From: Gammaproteobacteria bacterium
GTDB taxonomy: Bacteria; Pseudomonadota; Gammaproteobacteria; Nevskiales; Nevskiaceae
Assembly: GCA_026398875.1 (NCBI GenBank)
Contig: JAPLSB010000009.1
Location: forward strand, 186,001-250,000
Direction: 5' to 3'
DNA: 64,000 nucleotides
Shown: positions 38,123 to 47,312 of the stretch, piece after piece
Numbering within the stretch: position 1 is the stretch's first letter
How the letters are laid out: each line of letters starts with the position of its first letter
Notes under the pieces: model-generated
Told to the model about the DNA's origin: nothing
Seen by the model: only the letters and a program-made list of their open reading frames with translations
The model's database searches: none
Made by a program: the position numbers and the translations under genes

Positions 38123-38356
38123 ATGGGCAGTTTCAGCATTTGGCACTGGCTGGTTGTGCTGGGCATCGTCGTCCTCGTGTTCGGCACCAAGAAGCTGCGC
38201 GGCGCCGGCGGCGACCTCGGCGCAGCCGTCAAGAACTTCAAGTCGGCGGTCAAGGACGGCGAAGCAGAAGCCAACAAGAACGCCGAGGCGCTGCGCGCCG
38301 AGATCGTCGATCCGGCCAAGGCGGCCGCCGGCGACAAGCACAACGAAAAGGCCTGA
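38123..38356 (+). CDS. tatA: Sec-independent translocase subunit TatA
   Basis: The 77-residue protein has an N-terminal membrane helix ([16 protein letters not shown]), the FG hinge in VFGTKKLRG and an amphipathic helix ([15 protein letters not shown]) with a charged tail. It forms the channel of the twin-arginine export system for folded proteins. It is first in tatABC, behind a clear ribosome site, and directly follows the his genes. Confidence 0.96.
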   Translation: MGSFSIWHWLVVLGIVVLVFGTKKLRGAGGDLGAAVKNFKSAVKDGEAEANKNAEALRAEIVDPAKAAAGDKHNEKA

Positions 38357-38394
38357 TCGACTGACCCGGACCTGAACCCAGGCGCGGCGCACCC

Positions 38395-38826
38395 ATGCTC
38401 GACATCAGCTTTTCCGAGCTGCTGGTCTGCTTTCTCGTGGCCCTGGTCGTGCTCGGGCCGGAGAAGCTGCCGCGCGTCGCGCGCGGCATCGGACGCTGGA
38501 CCGGCCAGGCCAAGGCCTACATGCGGAACCTCAGCGCGGAGCTCGACCGCGAGTCGCACGCGTCCGATCTGCGCAAGCAGATGGAAGATGCCCGACGGAT
38601 CTTCCATGAGGAATCGAGCTCGCTGAAGCGCGAGTTCGATGGTGCCGCCACACAAGGTCAGTCGCTGCTGACCGACCATCCGCATCCGGCCGCTGCCGAG
38701 CCGCCGCCGGCCGCCGCACCGGCGATGCCGCCACCCGCACCGGTGATCGACCACACGCCGCATGCCGCGCCATCGATCGATGCGCCGTCGTGGAAGCCCG
38801 CCGCCAAATCCGACCCGAATGGCTGA
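38395..38826 (+). CDS. tatB: Sec-independent translocase subunit TatB
   Basis: The 143-residue protein begins MLDISFSELLVCFLVALVVLGPEKLPRVARGIGRW, with the Glu in the membrane helix and the G-P-E-K-L-P hinge typical of TatB. A long amphipathic helix and a Pro/Ala-rich tail follow. With TatC it recognises twin-arginine signal peptides. Its last 8 bases overlap the start of tatC. Confidence 0.96.
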   Translation: MLDISFSELLVCFLVALVVLGPEKLPRVARGIGRWTGQAKAYMRNLSAELDRESHASDLRKQMEDARRIFHEESSSLKREFDGAATQGQSLLTDHPHPAAAEPPPAAAPAMPPPAPVIDHTPHAAPSIDAPSWKPAAKSDPNG

Positions 38827-39586
38827 CCAGCCGGAACTGCAGGCCACCGAGCAGCCGCTGCTGGCCCATCTGATCGAGCTGCGCACGCGCGTCGTGCGGG
38901 CGATGATCGGCATCCTCGTGGTGCTGATTCCGCTGCTGTTCTTTGCCGGCGATCTGTACACCTTCCTGGCCACGCCGCTGATCAAGCTGTTGCCGACCGG
39001 CAGCAGCATGATCGCCACCGAAGTCGCGGCGCCGTTCCTGACTCCGTTCAAGCTCGCGGCGATCGTCGCTTTCGCGATCGCGCTGCCTTGGGTGCTGTAC
39101 CAGATCTGGGCTTTCGTGGCGCCGGGTCTGTACCGCAACGAGCGGCGTCTGGTGATGCCGATCCTGGCCAGCGGCACGCTGCTGTTTTACGCAGGAGTCG
39201 CATTCGCGTACTACCTGGTGCTGCCGACGGTGTTCCGTTTTTTCATCGGTTCGACACCGGCCGGTGTGGCGGTGATGACCGATGTCTCGAAGTACCTGGA
39301 TTTCGTGCTGAAGCTGTTCATGGCCTTCGGCTTCGCGTTCGAGATGCCGGTGGCGATCGTATTGATGGTGCTGACCGGCTTCGTCACGCCGGCCCAGCTG
39401 GCCGCGCGGCGCGACTACGTGCTGGTCGGCGTGTTCGTGGCGGCGGCGATCCTGACGCCGCCGGATGTGCTGTCGCAGCTGATGCTCGCGGTGCCGGCCT
39501 ACCTGCTGTACGAGGTCGGCATCCTGGCGTCGCGCTGGCTGGTCCGGAACCAGCCGGTCGCCGAAGCGGAAGACCCGGCGAGCTGA
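38819..39586 (+). CDS. tatC: Sec-independent translocase subunit TatC
   Basis: The 255-residue protein has six membrane segments and the family marks LLAHLIELRTRVVRA at the N-terminus and FAYYLVLPTVFRFF. It binds the twin-arginine signal with TatB in the inner membrane. The ATG at 38819 overlaps the tatB stop; it is the only start that keeps the normal N-terminus. The 124-base gap to the response regulator gene marks the end of this unit. Confidence 0.97.
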   Translation: MADQPELQATEQPLLAHLIELRTRVVRAMIGILVVLIPLLFFAGDLYTFLATPLIKLLPTGSSMIATEVAAPFLTPFKLAAIVAFAIALPWVLYQIWAFVAPGLYRNERRLVMPILASGTLLFYAGVAFAYYLVLPTVFRFFIGSTPAGVAVMTDVSKYLDFVLKLFMAFGFAFEMPVAIVLMVLTGFVTPAQLAARRDYVLVGVFVAAAILTPPDVLSQLMLAVPAYLLYEVGILASRWLVRNQPVAEAEDPAS

Positions 39587-39710
39587 GGCCGGCGCGACCG
39601 CCCGTGTCGCGTCCCGTCCGTCGTCGCGCTGCAGATCCGACAAGGCGCCATGCGTCAATTGCCGGGGATTGCTAGATTGGCGGCCCGCATTCCGGTGAGA
39701 GTCGCCTTCC

Positions 39711-40394
39711 ATGCACGTTCTGCTCGTCGAAGATCATCCCGATCTCGCTGCCAACCTCGGTGACTTCCTCGGCAGCCACGGCCACAGCGTCGATTTCGCG
39801 GCCGATGGCCCCAGCGGTCTCCGGCTTGCCCAGACGCAACCCTTCGATGCCATCGTGCTCGATCGCGTGCTGCCCGGCCTCGACGGGGCCAGCGTTTGCC
39901 GCCGCCTGCGCGCCTCGGGTGGCCAGCAGGTGCCGCTGCTGATGCTGACCGCGCTCGATACCGTCAACGACCGGGTCGAGGGGCTGCGCGCCGGTGCCGA
40001 CGATTACCTGGTCAAGCCGTTCGCGATGGTCGAACTGCTGGCGCGGCTCGAAGCGCTGCATCGCCGGTCGGCAGCCGGATCCACCGAACGCCTGCTGCGC
40101 GTGGCCGATCTCGAGTTCGATCTCGACACGCTGATCGCGCGCCGCGGCAGCGAACCGGTCAGCCTGACGCCGGCACTGCGCAAGCTGCTCGAACTGCTGA
40201 TGCGCGAAAGCCAGCGCGTGGTCACGCGCGAAGAACTCGAGCGCCGTCTGTGGGGCGATACGCCGCCGGAAGGCGATGTGCTGCGGGCCCACATGTATGC
40301 CCTGCGCGTGGCCATCGACAAGCCCTGGCCGCGCAAGCTGCTGCACACCATCCACGGCAGCGGCTACCGGCTGGCCGATCTTGGCGACGGCTAG
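39711..40394 (+). CDS. OmpR/PhoB-family response regulator
   Basis: The 227-residue protein has a receiver domain with acidic pair Glu7/Asp8, phospho-acceptor Asp51 (VLDRVLPG) and Lys in DDYLVKPF. A winged-helix DNA-binding domain ends in LHTIHGSGYRL, the standard OmpR-family ending. It would control genes on phosphorylation by the adjacent histidine kinase, whose reading frame overlaps its end. Target genes are not evident from the sequence. Confidence 0.93.
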   Translation: MHVLLVEDHPDLAANLGDFLGSHGHSVDFAADGPSGLRLAQTQPFDAIVLDRVLPGLDGASVCRRLRASGGQQVPLLMLTALDTVNDRVEGLRAGADDYLVKPFAMVELLARLEALHRRSAAGSTERLLRVADLEFDLDTLIARRGSEPVSLTPALRKLLELLMRESQRVVTREELERRLWGDTPPEGDVLRAHMYALRVAIDKPWPRKLLHTIHGSGYRLADLGDG

Positions 40395-41679
40395 CCCGCC
40401 GGCGCTGCATCACGACGACGAGGCCGCCGACGCCCCGAAGGCACCCGGTGCGCGCGTCGTCGGACTGCGCCACCGGCTGGCGCTGGCCTTGCTCGGCCTG
40501 ACGCTGACGGCGGCTGCGATTCAGGGTCTGTGCTTTCTCGCGCTCGAATACTGGATCGAGCGCGACAGCCTGATCAGCATGCTCGATCGCGAACTCGACT
40601 ACATGGTCGAGACCGGGGCCGCGCCCAGCACCGAGCCCCCGGGCGTCGGCAACCTGCGTCAGCGCTACTACCGGACCGGGCAGACCGCGCAACTGAATCC
40701 CGCCATTGCCGCGCTCGGGCCGGGCTTGCATGACGATGTGCTGATCGCCGGCGTGCATTACCTCGTGCTGGTGCAGGAACTGTCCGAGGACCGCGGGCGG
40801 GCCTACATCGTCTACGACAGTCGCCGTCTGCAGGGCCGTGGCCAGCGTCAGCTCATCTCGTTGGTGATCGGGCTGGCGGTGGTGCTGGTGATCGCGCTAT
40901 GGGGGGCTCGTCGCCTGACTCGCGCCGCGCTGCAGCCGCTGGCTGGATTGGTCGGTCAGATCCGCAGGCTCGACCCGGAGCAGCGTGGCCGGAGTCTGGT
41001 CGCCGTCGACGACCCCGACCTCACGGTCATCTCCGATGCGCTGAATACCTACATGGCGCGCTTCGAAGCGGTGGTCGAGCGCGAACGGGCCTTTTCGTCA
41101 GCCGCCAGCCATGAACTGCGCACGCCGCTCTCGGTCATCCGCGGCGCCGTCGAACTGCTGGAGGCCGGCGCACCGGATCCGACTCGGCCCCTGGCCCGGA
41201 TCCGCCGCGCCGTGGCTCAGGCGCAGGCCGATCTCGATGCGCTGCTGGCGCTTTCGCGGCTGCGCGAGTCGCCGACCAGCCGCGAGCTGGCGCTCGACAC
41301 GCTGCTTCCGGAATGGGCGGAACTCGACAACACCACGACCACGCGGCTGGCCTGGCGGCTGGCCCCGACGCGCTTGATCGCCTCGCCGGGCAGCGTCCAC
41401 GTGATCTTTTCGAACCTGCTGCGCAATGCGGTGCGCGCGGCCGGGCCGAATGGCGAAGTGATCATCGAGCTGGCCGGCCCTGTGCTGCGGGTGATCGACA
41501 ACGGACCCGGCGTGCCGGTGGGCGAGCTGCCGCTGGTCTTCGAGCCGCATTTCCGAGGTCGCGATGGCGGGACCGGTATCGGCCTGTATGTGGCGCGCAC
41601 ACTGGCGCGTCGGCATGGCTGGGACTTGCGTCTCGTCAACCGCGCCAGCGGTGGGGCGGTCGCCGAGCTGCGCTTCTAG
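40381..41679 (+). CDS. Sensor histidine kinase
   Basis: The protein (432 residues from the start used) has two membrane segments (LALALLGLTLTAAAIQGLCFL and LISLVIGLAVVLVIAL) flanking a short periplasmic sensor. A HAMP-like linker, the H-box ASHELRTPL (His244) and ATP-binding motifs FSNLLRNAV (N), IDNGPGVP (G1) and GGTGIGLYVA (G2) follow. No ATG or GTG lies in a suitable place: the first membrane helix is preserved only if translation begins at the TTG at 40381, overlapping the regulator gene by 14 bases. The start is therefore tentative. It is the partner of the upstream regulator. Confidence 0.9.
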   Translation: MATASPPALHHDDEAADAPKAPGARVVGLRHRLALALLGLTLTAAAIQGLCFLALEYWIERDSLISMLDRELDYMVETGAAPSTEPPGVGNLRQRYYRTGQTAQLNPAIAALGPGLHDDVLIAGVHYLVLVQELSEDRGRAYIVYDSRRLQGRGQRQLISLVIGLAVVLVIALWGARRLTRAALQPLAGLVGQIRRLDPEQRGRSLVAVDDPDLTVISDALNTYMARFEAVVERERAFSSAASHELRTPLSVIRGAVELLEAGAPDPTRPLARIRRAVAQAQADLDALLALSRLRESPTSRELALDTLLPEWAELDNTTTTRLAWRLAPTRLIASPGSVHVIFSNLLRNAVRAAGPNGEVIIELAGPVLRVIDNGPGVPVGELPLVFEPHFRGRDGGTGIGLYVARTLARRHGWDLRLVNRASGGAVAELRF

Positions 41680-42515
41680 CGTTTCGCTGCGGCTGCGGCG
41701 CGCGCCTGGTCGAGCAGCGTGCAGACCTGCTCGATGCCATCGAGCAGCCGCGGCCCGGCCCGGGCCAGGCGATCGGCGTCGATCGGGTACAACGCGCCGC
41801 GCTTCGCGGCGGGCGTAGAACCGAGCCGCGCCCAGTAGGCGCGCAGGTCGGCGCTGTTTTCCTCGCCGCCGTAGAACACAACGTCGGGCGCGGCCACCAG
41901 CATCGCTTCGGCGCTGACGGCAGCGGCCAGCGTCGGCAGTGCGGCAAACACGTTGACGCCGCCGCAGACCGCCATCGCTTCGGAGATCGGGCTCTTGCCG
42001 TTGACCGTGTAGGCCGGTGCGGTTTCGATCTGGTAGACGACGCGCAGTGGTGCGGCACCGCGATGAGCGGCACGCAGCGCGGCAAGCCGCTGGCGATAGG
42101 CGCTGGCGGCAGCCTTTGCCGCGGCTTCGGTCCCCAGCCATGCGCCGACCGTGGTCAGCGCTTCGGCCACACCGTCGAGCGAGCTGATCGGCAAGGCCTC
42201 GACGCGCAGGCCGAGCTTGCGCAGCCGGGCGATGGTGTCGACCGGCGTGCCGCCATCCCAGGCGACGATCAGATCCGGGCGTTGCGCCAGCACCGCCTCG
42301 AGATTGACCTGCCAGCCGTCACCGACCTGCGGCAGCCGGCCAACGTCCGGCGGGAAATCGCTGTGTGCCGATACCGCGACCAGCCGCGCGCAGCCACCGG
42401 CCGCGCAGACCAGTTCGGCCAGATGCGGGGCCAGCGCCACCACGCGCCGGGCCTCGGCCTGCGCAGCGCCGCAGGCGATCAGGCTCAGCACGGTGATCAG
42501 CCAGCGCATCGCCAT
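41676..42515 (-). CDS. btuF: Periplasmic cobalamin-binding protein BtuF-like
   Basis: The 279-residue protein has a signal peptide (about residues 1-20) and the ABC substrate-binding fold of the BtuF/FecB group: RVVALAPHLAELVCAAGG, PDLIVAWDGGTPVD and later NGKSPISEAMAVCGGVNVFA. BtuF delivers vitamin B12 to the BtuCD importer, but btuC and btuD are not in this window, and a siderophore-type ligand is the alternative. It starts 4 bases after the ampE stop, so it is the third gene of ampD-ampE-btuF. Its end overlaps the kinase gene by 4 bases. Confidence 0.82.
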   Translation of the reverse strand: MAMRWLITVLSLIACGAAQAEARRVVALAPHLAELVCAAGGCARLVAVSAHSDFPPDVGRLPQVGDGWQVNLEAVLAQRPDLIVAWDGGTPVDTIARLRKLGLRVEALPISSLDGVAEALTTVGAWLGTEAAAKAAASAYRQRLAALRAAHRGAAPLRVVYQIETAPAYTVNGKSPISEAMAVCGGVNVFAALPTLAAAVSAEAMLVAAPDVVFYGGEENSADLRAYWARLGSTPAAKRGALYPIDADRLARAGPRLLDGIEQVCTLLDQARAAAAAKR

Positions 42516-42519
42516 CGGC

Positions 42520-43380
42520 TCAGGACACCCAGGCGCCGACGCTGAACATCGCGACCAGCGCCAGCAGGATCAGCGTGGCGCGGGTTTCCATGCGCAGCAC
42601 CTCGGCCAGCGTCGCGTCGAGCGATGACGCGATCATCGGCCCGCTGTCCGGCGCATCTTCCCAATCCAGCGCGGCATTGGCGGTTTCCGCAAGCAGGCTC
42701 CAGCTGCGCCGCTGCCAGCCATCGGCCCCGTTGACCGGCTCGCGCTGCACGCGGCTGTAGGCGTCGAGTGCATCGTCCATGCTGCCGGCCAGCCCGTAGA
42801 GCAGCGCCGTGATCCGCGCCGGCAGCCAGGCCAGCAGGCCGTGCAGCAGCGCCTCCTGCCGCTGCACCGCCGGTGCCTCGGTCAATACCGACAGACGACT
42901 GGCGGTCCGGTACAGCACAGCACCCGCCGGCCCCAGCAGCATGAACCACAGGCAGGCGCCGAAGCGCCGCTCGTGGCTCTGGATGAACAGCGCGCCGAGC
43001 AGCGAGCGATGGTCGGTGTCCGGCATCGGACCGAGCTGCAGGGCCCGGTTCAGACGCGCCACGGTCGCGGCATCGCCGGCACTGCGCGCGGCGCGCAGCC
43101 GTTGCACATCGTCGGCGAGATCGCGCGGACCGAAGCAGACCAGCAGCACCGCCGCCGAGTACGCGAGTTCGAATGGCGCGAACTGCAGCTGCCAGCCGAT
43201 GGCCGCAACCAGCAGCGCGCCGCCGACTGCGAGCAGCCACGGCGTGCCGGCGAACTGGCGCAGGGCGGCCGGCAGCCGTGGCCAAAGGCGCGTCAGTACC
43301 GGATCGGCAGCCCCGCGGCGCCGGTACTGCGACAGCAGCCGCTCGGCCCCGAGCGCCAGCAGCATCGCCAGCAGGCTCAT
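42520..43380 (-). CDS. ampE: AmpE-like membrane protein
   Basis: The 286-residue polytopic protein matches AmpE of the CobD/CbiB superfamily: MSLLAMLLALGAERL at the start, then GALFIQSHERRFGACLWFMLLGPAGAVLYRTA and a C-terminal membrane helix. AmpE was described as a sensor-like protein in beta-lactamase induction; its activity is unclear. Its ATG overlaps the ampD stop (ATGA), which supports AmpE over a cobalamin synthesis role. Confidence 0.88.
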   Translation of the reverse strand: MSLLAMLLALGAERLLSQYRRRGAADPVLTRLWPRLPAALRQFAGTPWLLAVGGALLVAAIGWQLQFAPFELAYSAAVLLVCFGPRDLADDVQRLRAARSAGDAATVARLNRALQLGPMPDTDHRSLLGALFIQSHERRFGACLWFMLLGPAGAVLYRTASRLSVLTEAPAVQRQEALLHGLLAWLPARITALLYGLAGSMDDALDAYSRVQREPVNGADGWQRRSWSLLAETANAALDWEDAPDSGPMIASSLDATLAEVLRMETRATLILLALVAMFSVGAWVS

Positions 43381-44006
43381 GCGGCACCGCCGAGTGCGTC
43401 GCGCAGCCGTGGCCAGTCGAAGTACGGGCCGGGATCGGTCTTGCGGCCCGGTGCGATGTCGCTGTGGCCAGTGATCGCATCTGCGCGCAGTGTCGGGTAC
43501 GCCGCCAGCAGCGCGTCGATGGTCGCCGTCAGCGCGGCGTATTGGCTTTCGGTGAACGGCCGGACATCGCTGCCTTCAAGCTCGATGCCGATCGAGAAAT
43601 CGTTGCAGCGGCTGCGCCCTTGCCATTCGCTGACGCCGGCATGCCAGGCGCGCTGGTCGAACGGCACGTACTGCACGATCCGGCCGTCGCGGAAAATGCA
43701 CAGGTGCGCCGACACGCGCAGTGCCGCGATGCCCTCGAAATACGGATGGCACTTTGCATCGAGCCGGTTCAGGAACAGATCGTCGATGTAGCTGCCATCC
43801 GGTGCATCCGGATGGGTGGCGTAGCTGTCCGGCGGCAGCGAGATGTTGTGGATCACGATCAGGCTCAGGTCATCCGGGTCGGCCCGTGCATCGCAGTTCG
43901 GCGAGGCACGATAGGCTGCGCCGACCAGGCGGTGCGCGCAGACGCGGAAGCTTGACGGAACGTCGGCAGCGACGGGACGGTCAGACACGCGAACCGGCGC
44001 GGGCAT
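43377..44006 (-). CDS. ampD: 1,6-anhydro-N-acetylmuramyl-L-alanine amidase AmpD
   Basis: The 209-residue protein has the amidase-2 zinc site: His in LSLIVIHNISLPP, and the His/Asp pair in GHSDIAPGRKTDPGPYFDW. SYIDDLFLNR, AHLCIFRDG and WHAGVSEWQGRSRCNDFSIGIELEG are typical of AmpD. It cleaves anhydromuropeptides in the cytoplasm during cell-wall recycling and so affects beta-lactamase induction. It is somewhat longer at the N-terminus than usual, and the ATG at 44006 is not backed by a strong ribosome site. It is divergent from the M16 peptidase. Confidence 0.93.
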   Translation of the reverse strand: MPAPVRVSDRPVAADVPSSFRVCAHRLVGAAYRASPNCDARADPDDLSLIVIHNISLPPDSYATHPDAPDGSYIDDLFLNRLDAKCHPYFEGIAALRVSAHLCIFRDGRIVQYVPFDQRAWHAGVSEWQGRSRCNDFSIGIELEGSDVRPFTESQYAALTATIDALLAAYPTLRADAITGHSDIAPGRKTDPGPYFDWPRLRDALGGAA

Positions 44007-44041
44007 CGGCCATCTCGAACCATTTCAACAAGGGCATTTCC

Positions 44042-46825
44042 ATGCGCGTGATTGTCACACTGGCTGCGGCGTTCTGCCTCGGCCTCGGGTCGGCTGCCGC
44101 TGCCGAATCGGTGAAGCCGGGCAAAGCCGGTACCGGTACTGGCGCCGTCGCGAAGCTGCCGCCGATCGATGTCCCGTACGAGAAGTTCCGGCTGGCCAAC
44201 GGCCTGACCGTGATCGTCCACGAGGACCACAAGGCGCCGCTGGTCGCGGTGAATGTCTGGTACCACATCGGCTCGAAGGACGAGCCACCGGGCCGGCACG
44301 GTTTCGCGCACCTGTTCGAGCACCTGATGTTCAACGGCTCCGAACACTTCAACGACGAATTCTTCCGGGCGCTGGAACCGGTCGGCGCCACCGGCATGAA
44401 CGGCACCACCAACCGCGACCGCACCAACTATTACGAGACCGTGCCAACGGCCGCACTGGATCTGGCGCTGTTCCTCGAATCGGACCGCATGGGTCACCTG
44501 CTCGGCGCCATTGATCAGGGCAAGCTCGACGAGCAGCGCGGCGTGGTGCTGAACGAGAAGCGCCAGGGCGAGAACCAGCCGTACGGATCGTTGCGGGAAG
44601 TGCTGTCGAAGGACGCCTACCCGCCGGGGCACCCGTATTCGTGGACGACGATCGGCTCCGACGAAGACCTGAACGCCGCCACGCTCGACGACGTCAAGGC
44701 CTGGTTCAAGCGCTACTACGGCCCGAACAACGCCACCTTGGTGCTGGCCGGCGACATCAGCGTTGCCGAAGCGCGCACCAAGGTCGAAAAGTATTTCGGC
44801 GCGATTCCGGCCAGTGAGCCGGTCGCCCACGCCAAGGCCTGGGTTGCACCGATGGATGGCGAGAAGCGCCTGGAAATCAACGACAAGGTGCCGCTGCCAC
44901 GGCTGTACTCGGTGTGGAACGTGCCGGGCGACGGCGACCGCGATGTCGTGCTGCTCGGCCTGTTCGCCGATCTGCTGACCCACGGCAAGACCGGCCGCCT
45001 GTACGAGCGACTGGTCTATCGCGACCAGAGTGCCAGCGCGATCAGCGCCTCGGTCGATGCCGACGAGATCGCCGGCCAGTTCAGCATCGTCGCCAGCGCC
45101 CGTCCGAGCGCCGATCCCAAGGCCAGCCTGGCGACGATCGAAGCGGCCGTGCGCGAGGAACTGACGCGCCTGCTCGATCAGGGGCCGACCGATGCGGAAC
45201 TGGCCCGGATCAAGACGCAGCGTTATGCCGAACTGCTGCCGGCCTTCGACGGTGTCGGTGCCAAGGGCCAGCTGCTGGCCGCCAACGAGGTGTTCCACGG
45301 CGATCCGGCGCAGTACAAGCGCGAGCTGACGTGGGAACAGGCGGCCACCGCTGCCGAGGTTCGCGACGCCGCTCGCCGCTGGCTCGGCAGCGGCAAGCTG
45401 GTGCTCGAAGTGCTGCCCGAAAACGGGCTGACAGCGGCAACGGAAACCGTTGACCGCTCGAAGCTGCCGGTGCCGGCCGCCGCCGCCGCGCTGCAGCTGC
45501 CGCCGCTGGCGCGTACGACGCTGGCCAACGGGCTGAAGCTGGCGGTGATCGAGCGCAGAGGCGTGCCGCTGGTCGAGATGGCGCTGATCGTCGACGCCGG
45601 CCGTGCGGCCGATGCGCCGGGCAAGACCGGCATTTCGGCAATGACCTTCGGCCAGCTCGACGAAGGCGCCGGCACGCTCGATTCGCTGGCCATCGCGCGG
45701 CTGCAGGCTGATCTCGGCATCGAGATCGGCGCGTCGTCGGGCCGTGAGGCCTCGATGGTGACGCTGTCGGCAATCAAGCCGAGCCTGGGACCGGCGCTGG
45801 ATCTGTACGCGACGATCATCCGCAAGCCGACGTTCCCGCAGGCTGACCTCGAGCGCAGCAAGCAGAACCTGCTGTCGGCGATCGTGCAGGAAAAGGCTTC
45901 GCCCGGCGGCCTGCTGCGGCGCGTGCTGTCGACGCAGGTCTACGGTGCTGGTCATCCGTACGCCTATGTCGGCAGCGGCGAGGAAGCCGTGGTGGCCGGC
46001 ACGACGCGCGACGATCTGGTCGCCTTCCATCGCCGCTGGCTGCGCCCGGACAACGCCACCTTGCTGGTGGTCGGTGACACCACGCTGGACGAGATCCGGC
46101 CGCTGATCGAAGCCCGCTTCGGCGACTGGCGAGCGCCGGCCGAGCCGAAGCCGGTGAAGACCATTCCGCCAGTGGCGCCGGCCGCCGTGCCGCGCCTGTT
46201 CCTGCTCGACAAGCCGGGCGCCACGCAGTCGATCGTCGCCGCCGCCAACATCGCCCCGGACGGCAAGAGCGCTGCACAGGAGCTGATGTCGACCGCCAAC
46301 ACCGTGCTCGGCGGCCAGTTCATTTCGCGCCTGAACCTGAACCTGCGCGAAGACAAGCACTGGAGCTACGGTGCCGGTTCCAGCATCACCCGCACGCGCG
46401 GTCCGCAGGTGTTCCTGGCGCAGGCGCAGGTCGAGCGCGACCGCACGGCCGATTCGATCGTCGAGATGCAGAAGGAACTGCGCGACATCGTCGCGAAGAA
46501 GCCGCCGTCAGCCGCCGAGGTCGATGACGCCAAGCGTGCCGACCTGCTGGCGCTGCCGGGCAGCTTCGAGACGGCTGGACAGGTCGCCGCGGCATTCGCC
46601 AGCCTGATCGAGCTGGAACAGCCGGACGACTACTACAACCGCCTGCCGCAGCTGATTGCCGCGCAGACGCCGGATGCCGTGGCGGCAGCCGCGAAGTCGC
46701 TGCTTCGGCCGGAAGCGCTGAGCTGGTTCGTGGTCGGCGATCTGGCCAAGATCGAAGCCAGCGTCCGCAAGCTGAAGCTCGGCGAGGTCAAGGTGCTCGA
46801 TGCCGACGGAAAGCTGCTGCGCTGA
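44042..46825 (+). CDS. M16 family zinc metallopeptidase (two-domain)
   Basis: The 927-residue exported protein has a signal peptide (about residues 1-21) and two M16 halves. The first has the inverted zinc motif His90-x-x-Glu93-His94 (HLFEHLMF) and a downstream zinc Glu region (EKRQGEN). The second half (from about residue 480, LANGLKLAVIERRG) lacks the motif and forms the other wall of the clam-shell. This is the pitrilysin-like layout of periplasmic M16 peptidases. AAGGG lies before the ATG. The substrate is unknown. Confidence 0.93.
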   Translation: MRVIVTLAAAFCLGLGSAAAAESVKPGKAGTGTGAVAKLPPIDVPYEKFRLANGLTVIVHEDHKAPLVAVNVWYHIGSKDEPPGRHGFAHLFEHLMFNGSEHFNDEFFRALEPVGATGMNGTTNRDRTNYYETVPTAALDLALFLESDRMGHLLGAIDQGKLDEQRGVVLNEKRQGENQPYGSLREVLSKDAYPPGHPYSWTTIGSDEDLNAATLDDVKAWFKRYYGPNNATLVLAGDISVAEARTKVEKYFGAIPASEPVAHAKAWVAPMDGEKRLEINDKVPLPRLYSVWNVPGDGDRDVVLLGLFADLLTHGKTGRLYERLVYRDQSASAISASVDADEIAGQFSIVASARPSADPKASLATIEAAVREELTRLLDQGPTDAELARIKTQRYAELLPAFDGVGAKGQLLAANEVFHGDPAQYKRELTWEQAATAAEVRDAARRWLGSGKLVLEVLPENGLTAATETVDRSKLPVPAAAAALQLPPLARTTLANGLKLAVIERRGVPLVEMALIVDAGRAADAPGKTGISAMTFGQLDEGAGTLDSLAIARLQADLGIEIGASSGREASMVTLSAIKPSLGPALDLYATIIRKPTFPQADLERSKQNLLSAIVQEKASPGGLLRRVLSTQVYGAGHPYAYVGSGEEAVVAGTTRDDLVAFHRRWLRPDNATLLVVGDTTLDEIRPLIEARFGDWRAPAEPKPVKTIPPVAPAAVPRLFLLDKPGATQSIVAAANIAPDGKSAAQELMSTANTVLGGQFISRLNLNLREDKHWSYGAGSSITRTRGPQVFLAQAQVERDRTADSIVEMQKELRDIVAKKPPSAAEVDDAKRADLLALPGSFETAGQVAAAFASLIELEQPDDYYNRLPQLIAAQTPDAVAAAAKSLLRPEALSWFVVGDLAKIEASVRKLKLGEVKVLDADGKLLR

Positions 46826-46832
46826 AACGATG

Positions 46833-46865
46833 AACCCCTGATTCCGGGCTTCGGGATCAGGGGTT
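46833..46865. terminator. Hairpin between convergent genes
   Basis: AACCCCTGAT and ATCAGGGGTT pair as a perfect 10-bp stem around an inner TCCGGGCTTCGGG, which can fold further. It lies 8 bases past the peptidase stop and before the stop of the opposite gene. No T-run follows on either strand, so terminator function is probable by position only. Confidence 0.55.
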
Positions 46866-46907
46866 GATGCTGCGGGCGCCGTATCCCGGCATCGCCGGGA
46901 CGACCGA

Positions 46908-47222
46908 CTAGTTGACGCCTTCGCCCAGCGGCCGCACGAACGTGAAGGCGGCCGGCTCGACCACCAGCTTGCGAGCCGGATCGGCGACATTGCCGGCCAG
47001 CGCCTGGAACGGCAGCGAAGCGACGAACACCACGGTGCCGAGCACGGTTGCGACCAGGCCAAGCGGCCGGGCCACCAGCAGATCGACGGTCATCGCCCCG
47101 GCTGACGGCGCACCGCCGCTGCTGGCTTCGTAGCCGGTGCCGTCCTGGGCACTCGCGGTGACCGCAGCCAGCGACAATACGGCACCGGCCAGCAACGACA
47201 AACCGCGTGTAGTCAGGGACAT
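46908..47222 (-). CDS. Small exported protein of unknown function
   Basis: The 104-residue protein has a signal peptide (MSLTTRGLSLLAGAVLSLAAVTASAQ) and a second hydrophobic segment. VDLLVARPLGLVATVLGTVVFVASLPFQALAGN and PAAFTFVRPLG form a pattern I recognise from small gammaproteobacterial proteins of unknown role (sometimes mislabelled multidrug transporters). It is probably an inner-membrane or periplasmic protein. It is divergent from trmL with 90 bases between starts. Confidence 0.78.
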   Translation of the reverse strand: MSLTTRGLSLLAGAVLSLAAVTASAQDGTGYEASSGGAPSAGAMTVDLLVARPLGLVATVLGTVVFVASLPFQALAGNVADPARKLVVEPAAFTFVRPLGEGVN

Positions 47223-47312
47223 GGGAGATCTCGAAACAGTGGAAAAACGAAGTGGCGGCAGCCTATGCGGGGGTCCCGGTGACGTCAACCGGACGCGGGA
47301 GCACGGCGGCCG

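Noticed and set aside
42516..42519. Possible cobalamin riboswitch ahead of the btuF-like gene
   Set aside because: The gene starts 4 bases after ampE; there is no room for a leader.
42520..43380. Cobalamin synthesis protein CobD instead of AmpE
   Set aside because: The protein shares the superfamily but is coupled to ampD and has the AmpE-type internal motif; no other cobalamin synthesis gene is nearby.
43865..46360. Minus-strand frame of 831 codons opposite the M16 peptidase
   Set aside because: The peptidase has a signal peptide and HxxEH; the opposite frame is a codon-bias shadow.
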